Positions 38,464 through 47,848 of a stretch of DNA of 64,000 nt are shown one piece after another. The position numbers and the translations under genes are program-made. Every line of letters starts with the position of its first letter. The first letter of the stretch is position 1. A model generated the notes under the pieces. The model saw only the letters and a program-made list of their open reading frames with translations, did not search any database and was not told the DNA's origin. The DNA comes from Bacillus sp. V5-8f (GTDB lineage Bacteria > Bacillota > Bacilli > Bacillales > DSM-1321): assembly GCF_002863565.1 (NCBI RefSeq), contig NZ_PGUW01000007.1:248001-312000 (forward strand), written 5' to 3'.

Positions 38464-39135
38464 GTGGAAATTGAAAGGATCAATGAAGATACAGTAAAGT
38501 TTTACATCTCTTATATAGATATCGAAGAACGCGGCTTTGATCGGGAAGAAATCTGGTATAGCCGGGAACGGAGCGAAGAGCTTTTCTGGGAAATGATGGA
38601 CGAAGTGCATCAGGAAGAGGAATTCATGATTGAAGGCCCGTTATGGATTCAGGTTCAGGCTCTTGAGAAAGGGTTAGAGGTTCTTGTTACCCGTGCACAG
38701 TTGACCAAAGATGGCCAAAGGCTGGAATTACCGATTTCTGAAGACAAGCTGAAGGATTTACCTGTTGACGAAAAGATTGAGTCTCTTCTTGACCATCATT
38801 TTCAGGGAAAACACCAGGTTGACAATGTTCTACAGTTTGAGGATGGCATATTAGAGTTCATCACGGAATTTGAGAACTTTGATGACTTAATAGCATTGAG
38901 TAACCGCCAGGGTTTAGATGGACTAGTTACAAAGCTGTTTGTATACCAAAATAAATATTACTTGTACATTGAGTTTTCTGAGGATGAGTCCGACGAAGAT
39001 GAAATCGATAATATATTAAGCATTCTTCTTGAATACAGTGAGGAATCTCCAATTACCGTCCATATGCTTGAAGAATATGGGAAAGTTGTAATGGAAAACG
39101 ATGTTTTCATAACAGTAAATAAATATTTTGCATAA
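38464..39135 (+). CDS. mecA: Adaptor protein MecA
   Basis: 223-residue adaptor that brings ComK and other substrates to ClpCP. The N-terminal substrate domain begins (M)EIERINEDTVKFYISY with the conserved DREEIWY; a variable acidic linker (near 95-120) leads to the ClpC-binding domain ending VNKYFA. I start at GTG 38464, after GGGAGAGG; an upstream GTG would put the ribosome site inside the gene. It limits competence, together with ComZ in this window. Confidence 0.95.
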   Translation: MEIERINEDTVKFYISYIDIEERGFDREEIWYSRERSEELFWEMMDEVHQEEEFMIEGPLWIQVQALEKGLEVLVTRAQLTKDGQRLELPISEDKLKDLPVDEKIESLLDHHFQGKHQVDNVLQFEDGILEFITEFENFDDLIALSNRQGLDGLVTKLFVYQNKYYLYIEFSEDESDEDEIDNILSILLEYSEESPITVHMLEEYGKVVMENDVFITVNKYFA

Positions 39136-39139
39136 AGCT

Positions 39140-39173
39140 AGGGCCGATTTCAACAAGGAATCGGCTTTTTTCT
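39140..39173 (+). terminator. Terminator after mecA
   Basis: GCCGATT (39143-39149) / AATCGGC (39159-39165), then TTTTTT. Confidence 0.8.
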
Positions 39174-39281
39174 ACTATGCTTGTTATAAATAGTACACTC
39201 TAAGAACCCGAACGATTGCATGAAATTGTTTTAGGGTATGTATGTTGTATAGGTGAACATGTTGGCAGGGGCGGTGTCTTT

Positions 39282-40790
39282 GTGAAAAAAACGATTGGAC
39301 TTTCTTTTTTAATCGTCTTAATGGGTGGCTTATGGTTTTTTTTAAAAGATCATTTTAAGGGAGGTATCCTTGGTTATTTCAGTGTATTGCTGACGTTATC
39401 CGTAGTTGTTATCGGAATTATCATTTTCCTGGAGAACAGGCATCCGACACAGACGCTTACATGGTTGGTTGTCTTTGGAGCATTTCCATTAGTTGGTTTT
39501 ATCTTCTATTTCTTGTTTGGCCGGAATTTCCGGAAAGAAAGAATGTTCAGGAAAAAATATTTTCTTGATAAAGAAGCTTTTTTAAGGGTAAATGGGGAGC
39601 CGGATATCAGCAATGAAAGAATTTTGGAGATGGGGGAGCATCAGCAAAAGCTGTTTAAGCTAGCCCAGCGTATTGGCAATAGCCCTATATCTTTTGGTAC
39701 GGAAACAACAATTTTAACAAATGGTGAAGAGACTTTTTCACATATACTAGAGGAGCTTAAAAAGGCAAATCATCATATCCATATGGAATATTATATCGTT
39801 CGCCATGACAAGATTGGCATAGATATAAAGGATATATTAATCCAAAAAGCGAAGCAGGGCGTAAAAATAAGATTTTTATACGATGCAGTCGGATCCTGGC
39901 AGCTTTCAAGGGAGTATATACAGGATTTGAAGAACGCCGGTGTCGAAATGGTAGCGTTTGGACCAGTCCGCTTGCCGTTCTTGAATAATAAATTTAACTT
40001 TAGGAACCATCGGAAAATCATTGTCATAGATGGACAGACAGCTTTTATGGGTGGATTAAATATCGGGGATGAATACCTTGGGCGGAATGAACATTTCGGG
40101 TTTTGGAGGGATACACATCTAATGTTACGGGGTGAAGCGGTGCGTTCCTTGCAGCTGATCTTTTTACAGGATTGGTATTATAGTACGGATCACAGCTTTC
40201 TTACAGATGAATATCTGTCGCCCATGCCGATTGTCCATAAACATGGAGGTGTCCAAATGATTGCCGGCGGTCCTGATAATGAATGGACGGTTATCAAGAG
40301 CATTTTCTTTTCCATGATAACATCGGCAAAGGAATCTGTATGGATTGCATCCCCTTATTTCATTCCTGATGATGATATTTTCCAGGCTTTAAAAATAGCA
40401 GCTTTAAGCGGTCTGGATGTTAGGCTTCTTGTTCCTAAAAACCCCGATAAACGAATTGTTTTTCATGCATCCCGATCCTACTTTCCAGAATTGCTTGATG
40501 CCGGTGTCCGGATCTTCGAGTATAAGCATGGGTTCATGCATAGTAAAATAGTGATTGTTGACAATGAATTGGCTTCTATCGGTACTTCGAATATGGATAT
40601 GAGAAGCTTTCATTTGAATTTTGAAGTAAACGCATTCCTATACAAAACAAGAAGCACTGAGAAGCTTGTTAACGATTATTTACACGACATCTTGGAGTCC
40701 CGGGAGATTCATATCGAGACCTTTTCAAAGCGGAACCTCGGCCTGAAAGTCATTGAATCCACGTGCAGACTGCTGTCACCGCTATTATAA
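39282..40790 (+). CDS. cls: Cardiolipin synthase
   Basis: 502-residue membrane phospholipase-D-family enzyme that joins two phosphatidylglycerols. Two N-terminal helices lie within residues 1-70. The two HKD motifs are NHRKIIVIDG (His243) and MHSKIVIVDN (His420). GTG 39282 fits the length of ClsA-type enzymes and has an upstream GGGGCGG. B. subtilis has paralogs (clsA, ywjE, ywiE); I cannot say which one this is. Not found at this place in B. subtilis. Confidence 0.93.
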   Translation: MKKTIGLSFLIVLMGGLWFFLKDHFKGGILGYFSVLLTLSVVVIGIIIFLENRHPTQTLTWLVVFGAFPLVGFIFYFLFGRNFRKERMFRKKYFLDKEAFLRVNGEPDISNERILEMGEHQQKLFKLAQRIGNSPISFGTETTILTNGEETFSHILEELKKANHHIHMEYYIVRHDKIGIDIKDILIQKAKQGVKIRFLYDAVGSWQLSREYIQDLKNAGVEMVAFGPVRLPFLNNKFNFRNHRKIIVIDGQTAFMGGLNIGDEYLGRNEHFGFWRDTHLMLRGEAVRSLQLIFLQDWYYSTDHSFLTDEYLSPMPIVHKHGGVQMIAGGPDNEWTVIKSIFFSMITSAKESVWIASPYFIPDDDIFQALKIAALSGLDVRLLVPKNPDKRIVFHASRSYFPELLDAGVRIFEYKHGFMHSKIVIVDNELASIGTSNMDMRSFHLNFEVNAFLYKTRSTEKLVNDYLHDILESREIHIETFSKRNLGLKVIESTCRLLSPLL

Positions 40791-41073
40791 GTAGGTTTTC
40801 TTCGTAATCTTTTGTCAGATAGGAATTCATGCTATTCCTATCTGTACAATTCCTAATGGAGCCCTATAATTTGGCCTATATATCTAGATAATTGGCTGAT
40901 ATATGCGGCAATTCGCTGATACGAAATTGCGGTATATTTGGCGATTGAGTATGTATTCCCTTCACCGGATATCACCTGTAAAATGTCTACTAACTAATTA
41001 AATATTTTTAGATAAGAAAAAGGAAATTAGGTGGTATTGATAGAATATTCAAAGAGAAAAGGAGGCCAGACAT
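40791..41073 (+). other. cls-coiA spacer with a hairpin and degenerate short repeats
   Basis: CAGATAGGAAT and ATTCCTATCTG (about 40818-40845) form a hairpin without a clean T-run. From 40868 to 40945 there are four diverged repeats of about 20 bases, starting AATT(T/G/C)GGC at 40868, 40890, 40910 and 40925. Confidence 0.5.
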
Positions 41074-42264
41074 GTGCTGACAGCAAAAAACGAAAAGGGT
41101 TTATTCATAACGCTCTATAATATTGAAACGAAAGAAAAAGTTCTAAACATGAAAAAGCAAGGGAGATTTCATTGTCCATGCTGTAATAGCGAAGTAACCA
41201 TTAAAGCTGGAAACGTGAAAATTCCCCATTTTGCCCACAAACGAAACTCCTCATGCAATGCTTCCTCCGAACCAGAATCTGAATATCATTTGTTAGGAAA
41301 AGCAAACCTTTACCAATGGATTTCCCGTCAGTACCACTCCATTCTCGAAGCATATATTCCCGAAATAAAACAAAGGGCAGACATTCTCTTTACAGTTGGT
41401 AACAAAAAGTATGCCATTGAATTCCAGTGCTCAAGCATACCTGAAGCTGTCTTTATCAATCGTACAAAAGCCTATCAAAGCGCAGGCATTTCTCCGTTAT
41501 GGATCGTTAGTGAGAAGAACATTAACAAAATAAACCAAAACGAATTTTCCCTTCGTCATTTCGATTGGCTTTTTCTATCGGGCAGCCACGCGGCACCTGT
41601 GATTCTTGCTTATTGTCCCTTGAAGGATCGCCTTTCAATGCTTCAGCGAATCATTCCGTTTTCCCCACGAACTGCTTTTTCTCTTCAAACCCATTCTCCT
41701 CTATCCAACTTATCATTTGAAGAATTATTTGATGTGCAATCCTGTGTGCTCCCTTTTCTTTCCAGATGGAGGGAAAAGAGGATGGCCTGGTCGTTCCACA
41801 ATCAAAAATCAGCCAATTGGAAAGACGTTTTTTATCGTAATCTGTATATGAATCAATTAACACCCAGTACACTCCCACCGGAGATAGGTTTTCCGGTCCA
41901 AGGCATGCATCTGGTCGAGACGGCGGCTGTGCGATGGCAATCTTACATTTTTACCGATGTACTGCATAGGAAGGAAGAAGGCCGGATTATTTTGATCAAT
42001 GAATTTATCAGGGCTTTTAACAATAGGATAGAAAAAGGGCATATTCGGTTACGGAGGCTTCCCCTGATTACAGGTAAAGACCACTTATTCCCACTGTTTA
42101 ACTATGTGTCATTCTTCCTGCAAACCGGGTATATAGAAGCGCAGAAAACCGGATACTTTAAAATAAAGAAGAAAATTGAGATACCAAGAACCGTTGAACA
42201 AATGGTTGAATTGGAGAAAAATTTTTATTATGTGCATCAAAAACTGCTTCAGATGGGTAAATGA
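41074..42264 (+). CDS. coiA: Competence protein CoiA
   Basis: 396 residues, competence-induced protein needed for efficient recombination of incoming DNA. The N-terminal zinc-finger-like part has CPCCNSEV and a His-rich KIPHFAHKR segment. Then comes a nuclease-like core, with ADILFTV and the AIEFQCS strand typical of the restriction-endonuclease fold. GTG 41074 lies behind GGAGGCC. It precedes pepF, as yjbF does in B. subtilis. Confidence 0.92.
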   Translation: MLTAKNEKGLFITLYNIETKEKVLNMKKQGRFHCPCCNSEVTIKAGNVKIPHFAHKRNSSCNASSEPESEYHLLGKANLYQWISRQYHSILEAYIPEIKQRADILFTVGNKKYAIEFQCSSIPEAVFINRTKAYQSAGISPLWIVSEKNINKINQNEFSLRHFDWLFLSGSHAAPVILAYCPLKDRLSMLQRIIPFSPRTAFSLQTHSPLSNLSFEELFDVQSCVLPFLSRWREKRMAWSFHNQKSANWKDVFYRNLYMNQLTPSTLPPEIGFPVQGMHLVETAAVRWQSYIFTDVLHRKEEGRIILINEFIRAFNNRIEKGHIRLRRLPLITGKDHLFPLFNYVSFFLQTGYIEAQKTGYFKIKKKIEIPRTVEQMVELEKNFYYVHQKLLQMGK

Positions 42265-42363
42265 AGTAAAATAAAAGGAAGTAGGAGCTAATTGGGTGGA
42301 AGAGGATATCATTCAAGCGGCGCGAAATAGTACTATAAATTTTTTTGGAATGGAGGAATCATC

Positions 42364-44178
42364 ATGGCACAGGACACAGGTGTACAAAAACTGCCTGCAA
42401 GAGAAGATATAGAGGCTGAAGATACATGGAGGCTCGAAGACATTTTCGCAACGGAAGAGGAATGGGAAAAGGAATGGAAGGGGATAAAAGAGGATCTTGC
42501 AAAAGCGGATTCCTTCAGGGGCACCCTTGGGGAAAGTGCGGAAAAACTATTTGCTGCCCTTCAGTTTCAGGATGACGTTTTTGAAAGGCTAGGCAGGGTT
42601 TATACATATTCGCATATGCGTTATGACCAGGACACCACCAATTCTTTCTACCAAGGCATGGACGACCGTGCAAAAAACCTTTATTCTCAGGCAGCAAGCA
42701 GTTTTTCTTATGTTGTTCCCGAGCTGCTCGCCATTGAAGAAAGCAAGATACAACAATTTTTGCAGGAAAAAGAGGAGCTCAAGCTCTACGAACATTCACT
42801 AGAGGAAATCAACAAGCAGCGTCCCCATGTACTTTCTGCCGAACAAGAAGCATTGCTTGCTGAAGCATCGGAAGTGCTGGATGCCTCAAGCAATACATTT
42901 GGAATGTTAAACAATGCCGATCTGTCCTTTCCAACCATTAAGGACGAGGATGGCAATGAAGTGGAAATTACACATGGCCGCTATATTCGTTTTCTGGAAA
43001 GCGAAGAACGCCGGGTCCGCAAAGATGCCTTTCAAGGTGTATACGCGACTTACGGACAATTTAAGAACACCTTTTCTAGCACACTTTCCGGAATTGTAAA
43101 AAATCATAATTTTAATGCAAGGGTGCGCAACTATGAATCCGCACGCCATGCCGCGCTTAGCAACAATAATATCCCTGAAAGCGTGTATGATAATTTAATC
43201 AACACAGTGAATGAGCACCTTCATTTGCTTCATAGATATGTCGACCTGCGAAAGAAAGTGCTTGGCCTTGATGAACTTCATATGTACGATCTTTATACCC
43301 CATTGGTCAAAGAAGTAAAGATGGAAATTCCTTATGAAGAAGCGAAACAATTAATCCTGAATGGTCTTGCACCACTTGGCGAGGATTATTTGAATGTATT
43401 AAGAGAAGGCTTTGAAAACCGCTGGGTCGATGTTCATGAGAACAAAGGTAAACGCAGCGGTGCTTATTCATCCGGTGCATACGGTACAAATCCTTATATT
43501 TTAATGAACTGGCAGGATAACGTTAATAATTTGTTTACATTGGCCCATGAATTTGGACATTCTGTACACAGCTACTATACAAGGAAAACCCAGCCTTATC
43601 CTTATGGAAACTATTCCATTTTTGTGGCAGAAGTAGCTTCCACATGCAATGAGAATTTGCTAAACGATTATCTATTGAAAACAATCGATGATGAGAAAAA
43701 GCGCATTTACTTGTTGAACCACTATTTGGAAGGCTTCCGGGGAACCCTTTTCCGCCAGACCATGTTTGCAGAGTTCGAGCACCTAATTCATACAAAGGCA
43801 CAAAACGGGGAAGCTTTAACGGCTGAAATGCTGACCAATGAATATTATGAGCTAAACAAAAAATACTTCGGCACAAATATTGTAATCGATGAAGAAATCG
43901 GACTGGAATGGTCACGCATTCCACATTTCTACTACAATTATTATGTATATCAATACGCGACAGGCATTTCCGCCGCTACAGCATTAAGCAAACAAATACT
44001 GGAAGAAGGCCAGCCTGCGGTTGACCGGTACATTGACTTCCTAAAATCAGGGAGCTCCGATTATCCGATCGAGGTACTAAAAAGAGCGGGCGTAGACATG
44101 ACTGAAGCTGAGCCAATCAGAGCGGCTCTAAAGGTATTTGAAGAAAAACTATCTGAGTTGGAAGGGTTATTAGCCTAA
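42364..44178 (+). CDS. pepF: Oligoendopeptidase F
   Basis: 604-residue cytosolic M3 zinc metallopeptidase that cuts peptides of about 7-17 residues. Zinc motif HEFGH (His395, Glu396, His399) with the third ligand in the following EVAS..NE segment. ATG 42364 follows TGGAGG. It is a natural partner of the Opp importer in the window. In B. subtilis extra PepF copies block sporulation by degrading PhrA. Confidence 0.96.
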   Translation: MAQDTGVQKLPAREDIEAEDTWRLEDIFATEEEWEKEWKGIKEDLAKADSFRGTLGESAEKLFAALQFQDDVFERLGRVYTYSHMRYDQDTTNSFYQGMDDRAKNLYSQAASSFSYVVPELLAIEESKIQQFLQEKEELKLYEHSLEEINKQRPHVLSAEQEALLAEASEVLDASSNTFGMLNNADLSFPTIKDEDGNEVEITHGRYIRFLESEERRVRKDAFQGVYATYGQFKNTFSSTLSGIVKNHNFNARVRNYESARHAALSNNNIPESVYDNLINTVNEHLHLLHRYVDLRKKVLGLDELHMYDLYTPLVKEVKMEIPYEEAKQLILNGLAPLGEDYLNVLREGFENRWVDVHENKGKRSGAYSSGAYGTNPYILMNWQDNVNNLFTLAHEFGHSVHSYYTRKTQPYPYGNYSIFVAEVASTCNENLLNDYLLKTIDDEKKRIYLLNHYLEGFRGTLFRQTMFAEFEHLIHTKAQNGEALTAEMLTNEYYELNKKYFGTNIVIDEEIGLEWSRIPHFYYNYYVYQYATGISAATALSKQILEEGQPAVDRYIDFLKSGSSDYPIEVLKRAGVDMTEAEPIRAALKVFEEKLSELEGLLA

Positions 44179-44189
44179 AGATTTTCAAT

Positions 44190-44226
44190 GAGTACACCAC
44201 AAAGAATCAAGTGGTGTACTTTTTTA
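44190..44226 (+). terminator. Terminator after pepF
   Basis: Ten-base perfect stem AGTACACCAC (44191-44200) / GTGGTGTACT (44211-44220), then TTTTTT. Confidence 0.88.
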
Positions 44227-44437
44227 TTTACACTGGGGAACGGAAAGTATCAAGCACGGTGCACAAATATATATGCAGTATCAAACAAGTAAACAGGTTG
44301 TTAATTTTCATTATCTTGGTATTAACGAGTTGGTTTAAAACTCAGTATTACTTAATTAGTGGTTTAGGAAAAACTATATTCCCATAAGTCATGGAAAACT
44401 AAGCATTTTGTTATTCCATGAATATGTGAATTATATA
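44227..44437. other. Empty spacer downstream of pepF
   Basis: AT-rich, no gene or clear signal seen between the pepF terminator and the hairpin at 44438. Confidence 0.5.
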
Positions 44438-44467
44438 AAAACCGGCCCAAATCGGACGGTTTTTGTG
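44438..44467. terminator. Weak bidirectional terminator near 44.45 kb
   Basis: AAAACCG and CGGTTTTT pair around an imperfect inner stem (GGCCCAAATCGGA). It would end the small minus-strand gene. Confidence 0.45.
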
Positions 44468-44480
44468 CCTAAAAAACCGA

Positions 44481-44648
44481 TCAAAACCCCTTAAAACGAT
44501 TTCGTTCATTCAGTTTATACACGATAATAAATATAGTTAGAAACAACACTGGGGAACTAATATATAAAGGAATGATTCTCAACAACCCCATTAATTGTAT
44601 AAAAAACACAATCATCAAAAATAACAGGACAATAACGAATCTGGCCAC
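44481..44648 (-). CDS. Small two-helix membrane protein (yizD position)
   Basis: 55 residues, almost all in two membrane helices (RFVIVLLFLMIVFFIQLMG and ISSPVLFLTIFIIVYKL), with a basic tail NERNRFKGF. GGGAGGAAG lies upstream; GTG 44648 is a plausible start though spacing is a little long. It lies between pepF and roxS/spxH, where B. subtilis has the 56-residue yizD gene. Homology to YizD is inferred from place and size only. Confidence 0.6.
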   Translation of the reverse strand: MARFVIVLLFLMIVFFIQLMGLLRIIPLYISSPVLFLTIFIIVYKLNERNRFKGF

Positions 44649-44776
44649 AATACAGCTTCCTCCCAGAGTCACAGATTCAAAGACGATGGCTTAATGAGTT
44701 AACGGATTGAGGGGCAGACCCCCAATGACATAATTATATTCAGCTGGACAATCATTATGCTGAGAATATGACAATA

Positions 44777-44828
44777 TTGTGAAATAATGTACAATCAGTT
44801 GAAAAAAGCTGTGACTATTTGTTATATT
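44777..44828 (+). promoter_or_regulatory. roxS promoter with Rex-like operator
   Basis: TTGAAA (44799-44804) and TATATT (44823-44828) are 18 bases apart. Directly upstream TTGTGAAATAATGTACAA (44777-44794) matches the Rex palindrome TTGTGAA-N4-TTCACAA at 12 of 14 bases. Rex releases DNA when NADH is high, so the sRNA would follow the redox state of the cell. Confidence 0.65.
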
Positions 44829-44834
44829 ACAATA

Positions 44835-44956
44835 GTGAAGTTGATCACAAGCAAACACATACCCCTTTTTGTTTGACCGTGAAAAATTTCTCCCATCCCC
44901 TTTGTTCGTATGAATAGAAAAGCCTTGCAAATAGTTGTTTGCAAGGCTTTTCACAT
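44835..44956 (+). ncRNA. roxS: Small regulatory RNA RoxS (RsaE family)
   Basis: Roughly 120-base RNA between the yizD-like gene and spxH, the same locus as roxS in B. subtilis. The RNA starts near GTGAAGTTGATCACAA and has the family's two C-rich single-stranded seed motifs, ATACCCCTTT and CTCCCATCCCCTTTG, separated by GTGAAAAATTT. It ends in the terminator AAAAGCCTTGCAA / TTGCAAGGCTTTT (44918-44951). RoxS pairs with ribosome sites of central-metabolism mRNAs and is reported to respond to NO through ResDE and to Rex. Confidence 0.88.
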
Positions 44957-44971
44957 TTAAAACCATAAAAA

Positions 44972-44997
44972 ATAACCTCCCCACAGAGGGGAGTTAT
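44972..44997 (-). terminator. Terminator of spxH, overlapping its stop
   Basis: On the minus strand CTCCCC-TCTGTG-GGGGAG is followed by GTTATTTTTT. Confidence 0.75.
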
Positions 44998-45881
44998 TCG
45001 CCGATATATTTCCAAAAGGTGCCATATTTAGCCGGAACCCTTTTGACAATTTGCTGTAATGCAAGCTTTTTCATTTCCCGTTCAACATCATATTTGTTCA
45101 TATTATAAACCACTTCAATTTCCCTTGTGGCTACGAGCTTGAATGCTTTTATAAAGGATTCGAGAGGAGGAGGGCTTTTTGGTTCAGGAAGGCCTCTTAA
45201 CATATCATCCAGTATGTGTACATAAACATCGTACGGATAAAAGCCAGTCACTTTTATGCCTTCTTCTTCGATATTTTGGTTAAAGAAGACAAGGGTAGGG
45301 ATCTCGTGAACGTCCATCTCCGAAGTAATCTTCAAATCGCATTGAAAACCCTTGGCGGCACTTGCGGAAGAAATATCCTTAGTGAATTCCTCGACATCAA
45401 TGCCAACCTCCCGAGCACATTCTGTAAGGACCTGTAAATCGGAAATATCGCGTTTGTCAAGAAACAATAATTCTTGCAGCTTTCTTAAAAAGAGGGTTGC
45501 CTGCTTCCGGCCTTGCAACTCAGCTGCTTTAATGGCAATGGAAGCACTGTAAGGGGAGGAGATGGGATTTTCAAACCATAGGGTGCCGTCGCAGGACATT
45601 CCCGAACGCCCGGCGGTCCGATCCCAAACCTGTGCCATACTTTCATAATTTTTTCTGTTCCCTCTATTAAGAGAAGCTAATTTACCGCTCAATACATGCC
45701 TTAAACTAAATAATTCACCATATTCGATTTGCAGTTTCTTTAAGATTGGTTCCAATGCCCAGCATTCTGGGCATAACGGGTCCACAAAAATATAGATTTC
45801 AATCGGCTTCTTGCCTGGACCGTACCAGCTTTGTGACCCAATCCAATCCGTTACATTGAAAACCGGTTTTTGAGAACTCAA
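44994..45881 (-). CDS. spxH: ClpXP adaptor SpxH (DsbA-like)
   Basis: 295-residue protein of the DsbA/YjbH family that hands Spx to ClpXP. The thioredoxin-like start has IYIFVDPLCPECWALEP with the CxxC pair; VHEIPTLVFF contains the cis-Pro segment. It starts at TTG 45881 behind GGGAG. The TTG overlaps the yjbI stop as TTGA, so the two are translationally coupled. Loss of this protein raises Spx. Confidence 0.93.
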   Translation of the reverse strand: MSSQKPVFNVTDWIGSQSWYGPGKKPIEIYIFVDPLCPECWALEPILKKLQIEYGELFSLRHVLSGKLASLNRGNRKNYESMAQVWDRTAGRSGMSCDGTLWFENPISSPYSASIAIKAAELQGRKQATLFLRKLQELLFLDKRDISDLQVLTECAREVGIDVEEFTKDISSASAAKGFQCDLKITSEMDVHEIPTLVFFNQNIEEEGIKVTGFYPYDVYVHILDDMLRGLPEPKSPPPLESFIKAFKLVATREIEVVYNMNKYDVEREMKKLALQQIVKRVPAKYGTFWKYIGE

Positions 45882-46282
45882 ATGTCTTCTCCCTTCCCGT
45901 CTTCTTCAGGCGTGTTGATCATATGCTGCGCTGTCAGATAAAGACGATGATAGAAAAATTCCCTAAATTCTCCTTCCAATCCAATTTCATCCATAGCTTC
46001 CCTCATACATGCAAGCCAGGCCTCGGCACGGCTGGGTGTTACTTTAAAAGGAATATGGCGCGCCCTAAGCATCGGGTGCCCGTGTTCATTCGTATATAGC
46101 GAAGGACCACCAAGATACTGTGTCATGAATTGCTTTTGTTTCCTGGCAGTCTCCGTTAAATCATCAGGAAAGATTGGTTTCAGTTCCGGGTGTTTACTTA
46201 CTTTTGAGTAAAAGGAATCAATCAGCCTATGCAGCCGCCCTTCTCCAATTACTTCATATGGTGTAGGGTTACCTTCTGTCAT
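45878..46282 (-). CDS. yjbI: Truncated haemoglobin (group II)
   Basis: 134 residues, 2-over-2 haemoglobin. The proximal haem His lies in HPMLRARHIPF, and the F-helix and GH region around AWLACMREAMDE are typical. AAAGGAG lies eight bases before ATG 46282. Co-transcribed with spxH, which hints at a role in redox or NO stress; group II globins of Bacillus also show peroxidase-like activity. Exact role here is unknown. Confidence 0.93.
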   Translation of the reverse strand: MTEGNPTPYEVIGEGRLHRLIDSFYSKVSKHPELKPIFPDDLTETARKQKQFMTQYLGGPSLYTNEHGHPMLRARHIPFKVTPSRAEAWLACMREAMDEIGLEGEFREFFYHRLYLTAQHMINTPEEDGKGEDI

Positions 46283-46521
46283 CCTGATTACTCCTTTTAA
46301 AAATATAATGTATACTTATTTTATCAATCGCCATTTAATATCTCAAATTTTCCGCTTGTCAGCCTTCTAGCAAAAAGATTAGTAAGCTATTCCACAATCT
46401 TTGTAACCGCTTTCAATCGAAAGGGAAAAAACTGCCCTTTGGAAAATCAAATGAATACTCAAGTACCCGGTTCTTTAGTAAAAGCCTGATGATCTTCTTC
46501 CAGGACAAATATTATTTTACA

Positions 46522-47208
46522 TTATGCAGAAAACGTGCCCATGATTTTTTTTACATAGTTCTGGGTTTCTCTAAACGGGGGAATACCTCCATGCTTATCC
46601 ACATTACCTGGTCCTGCATTATATGCAGCGAGGGCAAGCTTTATATCGCCGTCATAACGGTCCAGCATTTGTCGTAGATATTTGCTGCCTCCCAAAACAT
46701 TCTCAAACGGATCGAATATATTTTTTACGCCGAGTCCCCGAGCGGTTGATGGCATAAGCTGCATTAGACCAGTCGCACCGGCATGGCTCGTCGCATTCGG
46801 GTTAAAATTGGACTCATGCTTGATGACCGATTTTAACAGCTTTGCAGGCAAGTTATACAGGTTAGCGGCCTTTTCAATGATATCTTCTATGTCGGAAGGA
46901 ACGTCATCTTTTGTTACCTGCAAGGATTCAGGGGGCAGAGCTTCTGGTATTTTAGTTGGCAGTGTAACTTCCTTCATGCTTTTCACCGGAATATGGTCCA
47001 GCATATTTTCAAGAGTGTTTTTGTTGGTTAGAATATCCACAAGGCCCCCAAGCTTCTGTGAAACAGAATTTTCCTTTCCCAGTCCAATCGCTGTTTCCAG
47101 CGCTTCCTGAAAAAGATTCCCGGATTCTTCTGTATCAGGGCTTTCTACACCTGAAAATCCTTGAAGGGCCTGAAGTTCCATTAGCATTCTGACATCCTGT
47201 ATTTTCAA
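46522..47208 (-). CDS. yjbJ: Lytic transglycosylase, YjbJ-like
   Basis: 228-residue SLT-domain protein. The catalytic Glu is in IKHESNFNPNATS, followed by GLMQLMPSTA and the AAYNAGPGNV motif, all in the last 110 residues. The N-terminal half is helical without a clear signal peptide. I start at TTG 47208, behind GAGGTGG; a longer frame (to 47376) would overlap yjbK and lacks a ribosome site. It should cut peptidoglycan between MurNAc and GlcNAc. Confidence 0.88.
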   Translation of the reverse strand: MKIQDVRMLMELQALQGFSGVESPDTEESGNLFQEALETAIGLGKENSVSQKLGGLVDILTNKNTLENMLDHIPVKSMKEVTLPTKIPEALPPESLQVTKDDVPSDIEDIIEKAANLYNLPAKLLKSVIKHESNFNPNATSHAGATGLMQLMPSTARGLGVKNIFDPFENVLGGSKYLRQMLDRYDGDIKLALAAYNAGPGNVDKHGGIPPFRETQNYVKKIMGTFSA

Positions 47209-47269
47209 CTTTGATTTCCACCTCTGGAACGTAAATTTTTGAAAAAGTGAGTATTTCTGAATTATGCTG

Positions 47270-47848
47270 CTAACAGCCGAATTTCGCGCGGTAGAAGCGT
47301 TTAATTTTATTTTCGGTTTGTCTTCTGGGTATTTGAAGGCTATCCAGTAAATTGATAAAAATTTCCTGGCCTTCATCTTTCTGTGTTACTTCATATTCTA
47401 CCTCAAAATCCTCTTGGTTTAAATAAGAACTGTGGTCAAGCACGAGCAGACCGCCTTTATAGCTGAATTCTGCCCTGCTTGTTTTTAAAGATCCGAACAA
47501 TATTAGCTGAAAAGGATCTATATTTATGGATGGAAGCAAATTTGTGATTTCATTGTCAGGCAATCTATTCCCGCTAAGTATGTCCTCAGCCAGGGATGGT
47601 TCCAAGGGTAGGTTGGTCTCAAGCAGACCATCATCTGCAGGCTGTTTTAGTGTAAGCTCGTATTTTCCGTTCTTTTGACGGATTCTAAGCGCGGCTTGCT
47701 GTTTTTTTAAATCAAAATCTGGGGTGTCAAAATAATGATTATCCTGGGTTGCGAAATCTGCTTCATTCAGTTTGAAATAATTCTTTAGTTGTTTAAATTC
47801 CTCATGTGTCAATAAATTTTTGAATTCAATCTCAATATGCTGTTCCAT
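47270..47848 (-). CDS. yjbK: CYTH-domain protein (predicted triphosphatase/adenylyl-type)
   Basis: 192 residues. CYTH/triphosphate-tunnel metalloenzyme with the signature EIEFK (ExExK) at residues 6-10, LRIRQKNG, ELTLKQP and a final ENKIKRFY. Such proteins hydrolyse inorganic triphosphate or other triphosphates with Mg2+ or Mn2+. It lies opposite the yjbL-yjbM genes, which include a (p)ppGpp synthetase, the usual arrangement in Bacillus. Substrate not known here. Confidence 0.92.
   Translation of the reverse strand: MEQHIEIEFKNLLTHEEFKQLKNYFKLNEADFATQDNHYFDTPDFDLKKQQAALRIRQKNGKYELTLKQPADDGLLETNLPLEPSLAEDILSGNRLPDNEITNLLPSINIDPFQLILFGSLKTSRAEFSYKGGLLVLDHSSYLNQEDFEVEYEVTQKDEGQEIFINLLDSLQIPRRQTENKIKRFYRAKFGC

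Noticed and set aside
44691..44984. 97-codon minus-strand frame between the yizD-position gene and spxH
   Set aside because: It is antisense to the RoxS RNA, its promoter and terminators, and has no ribosome site.
47209..47376. 56-codon N-terminal extension of the yjbJ transglycosylase
   Set aside because: It overlaps yjbK coding sequence, has no ribosome site and does not fit family length; TTG 47208 has GAGGTGG.
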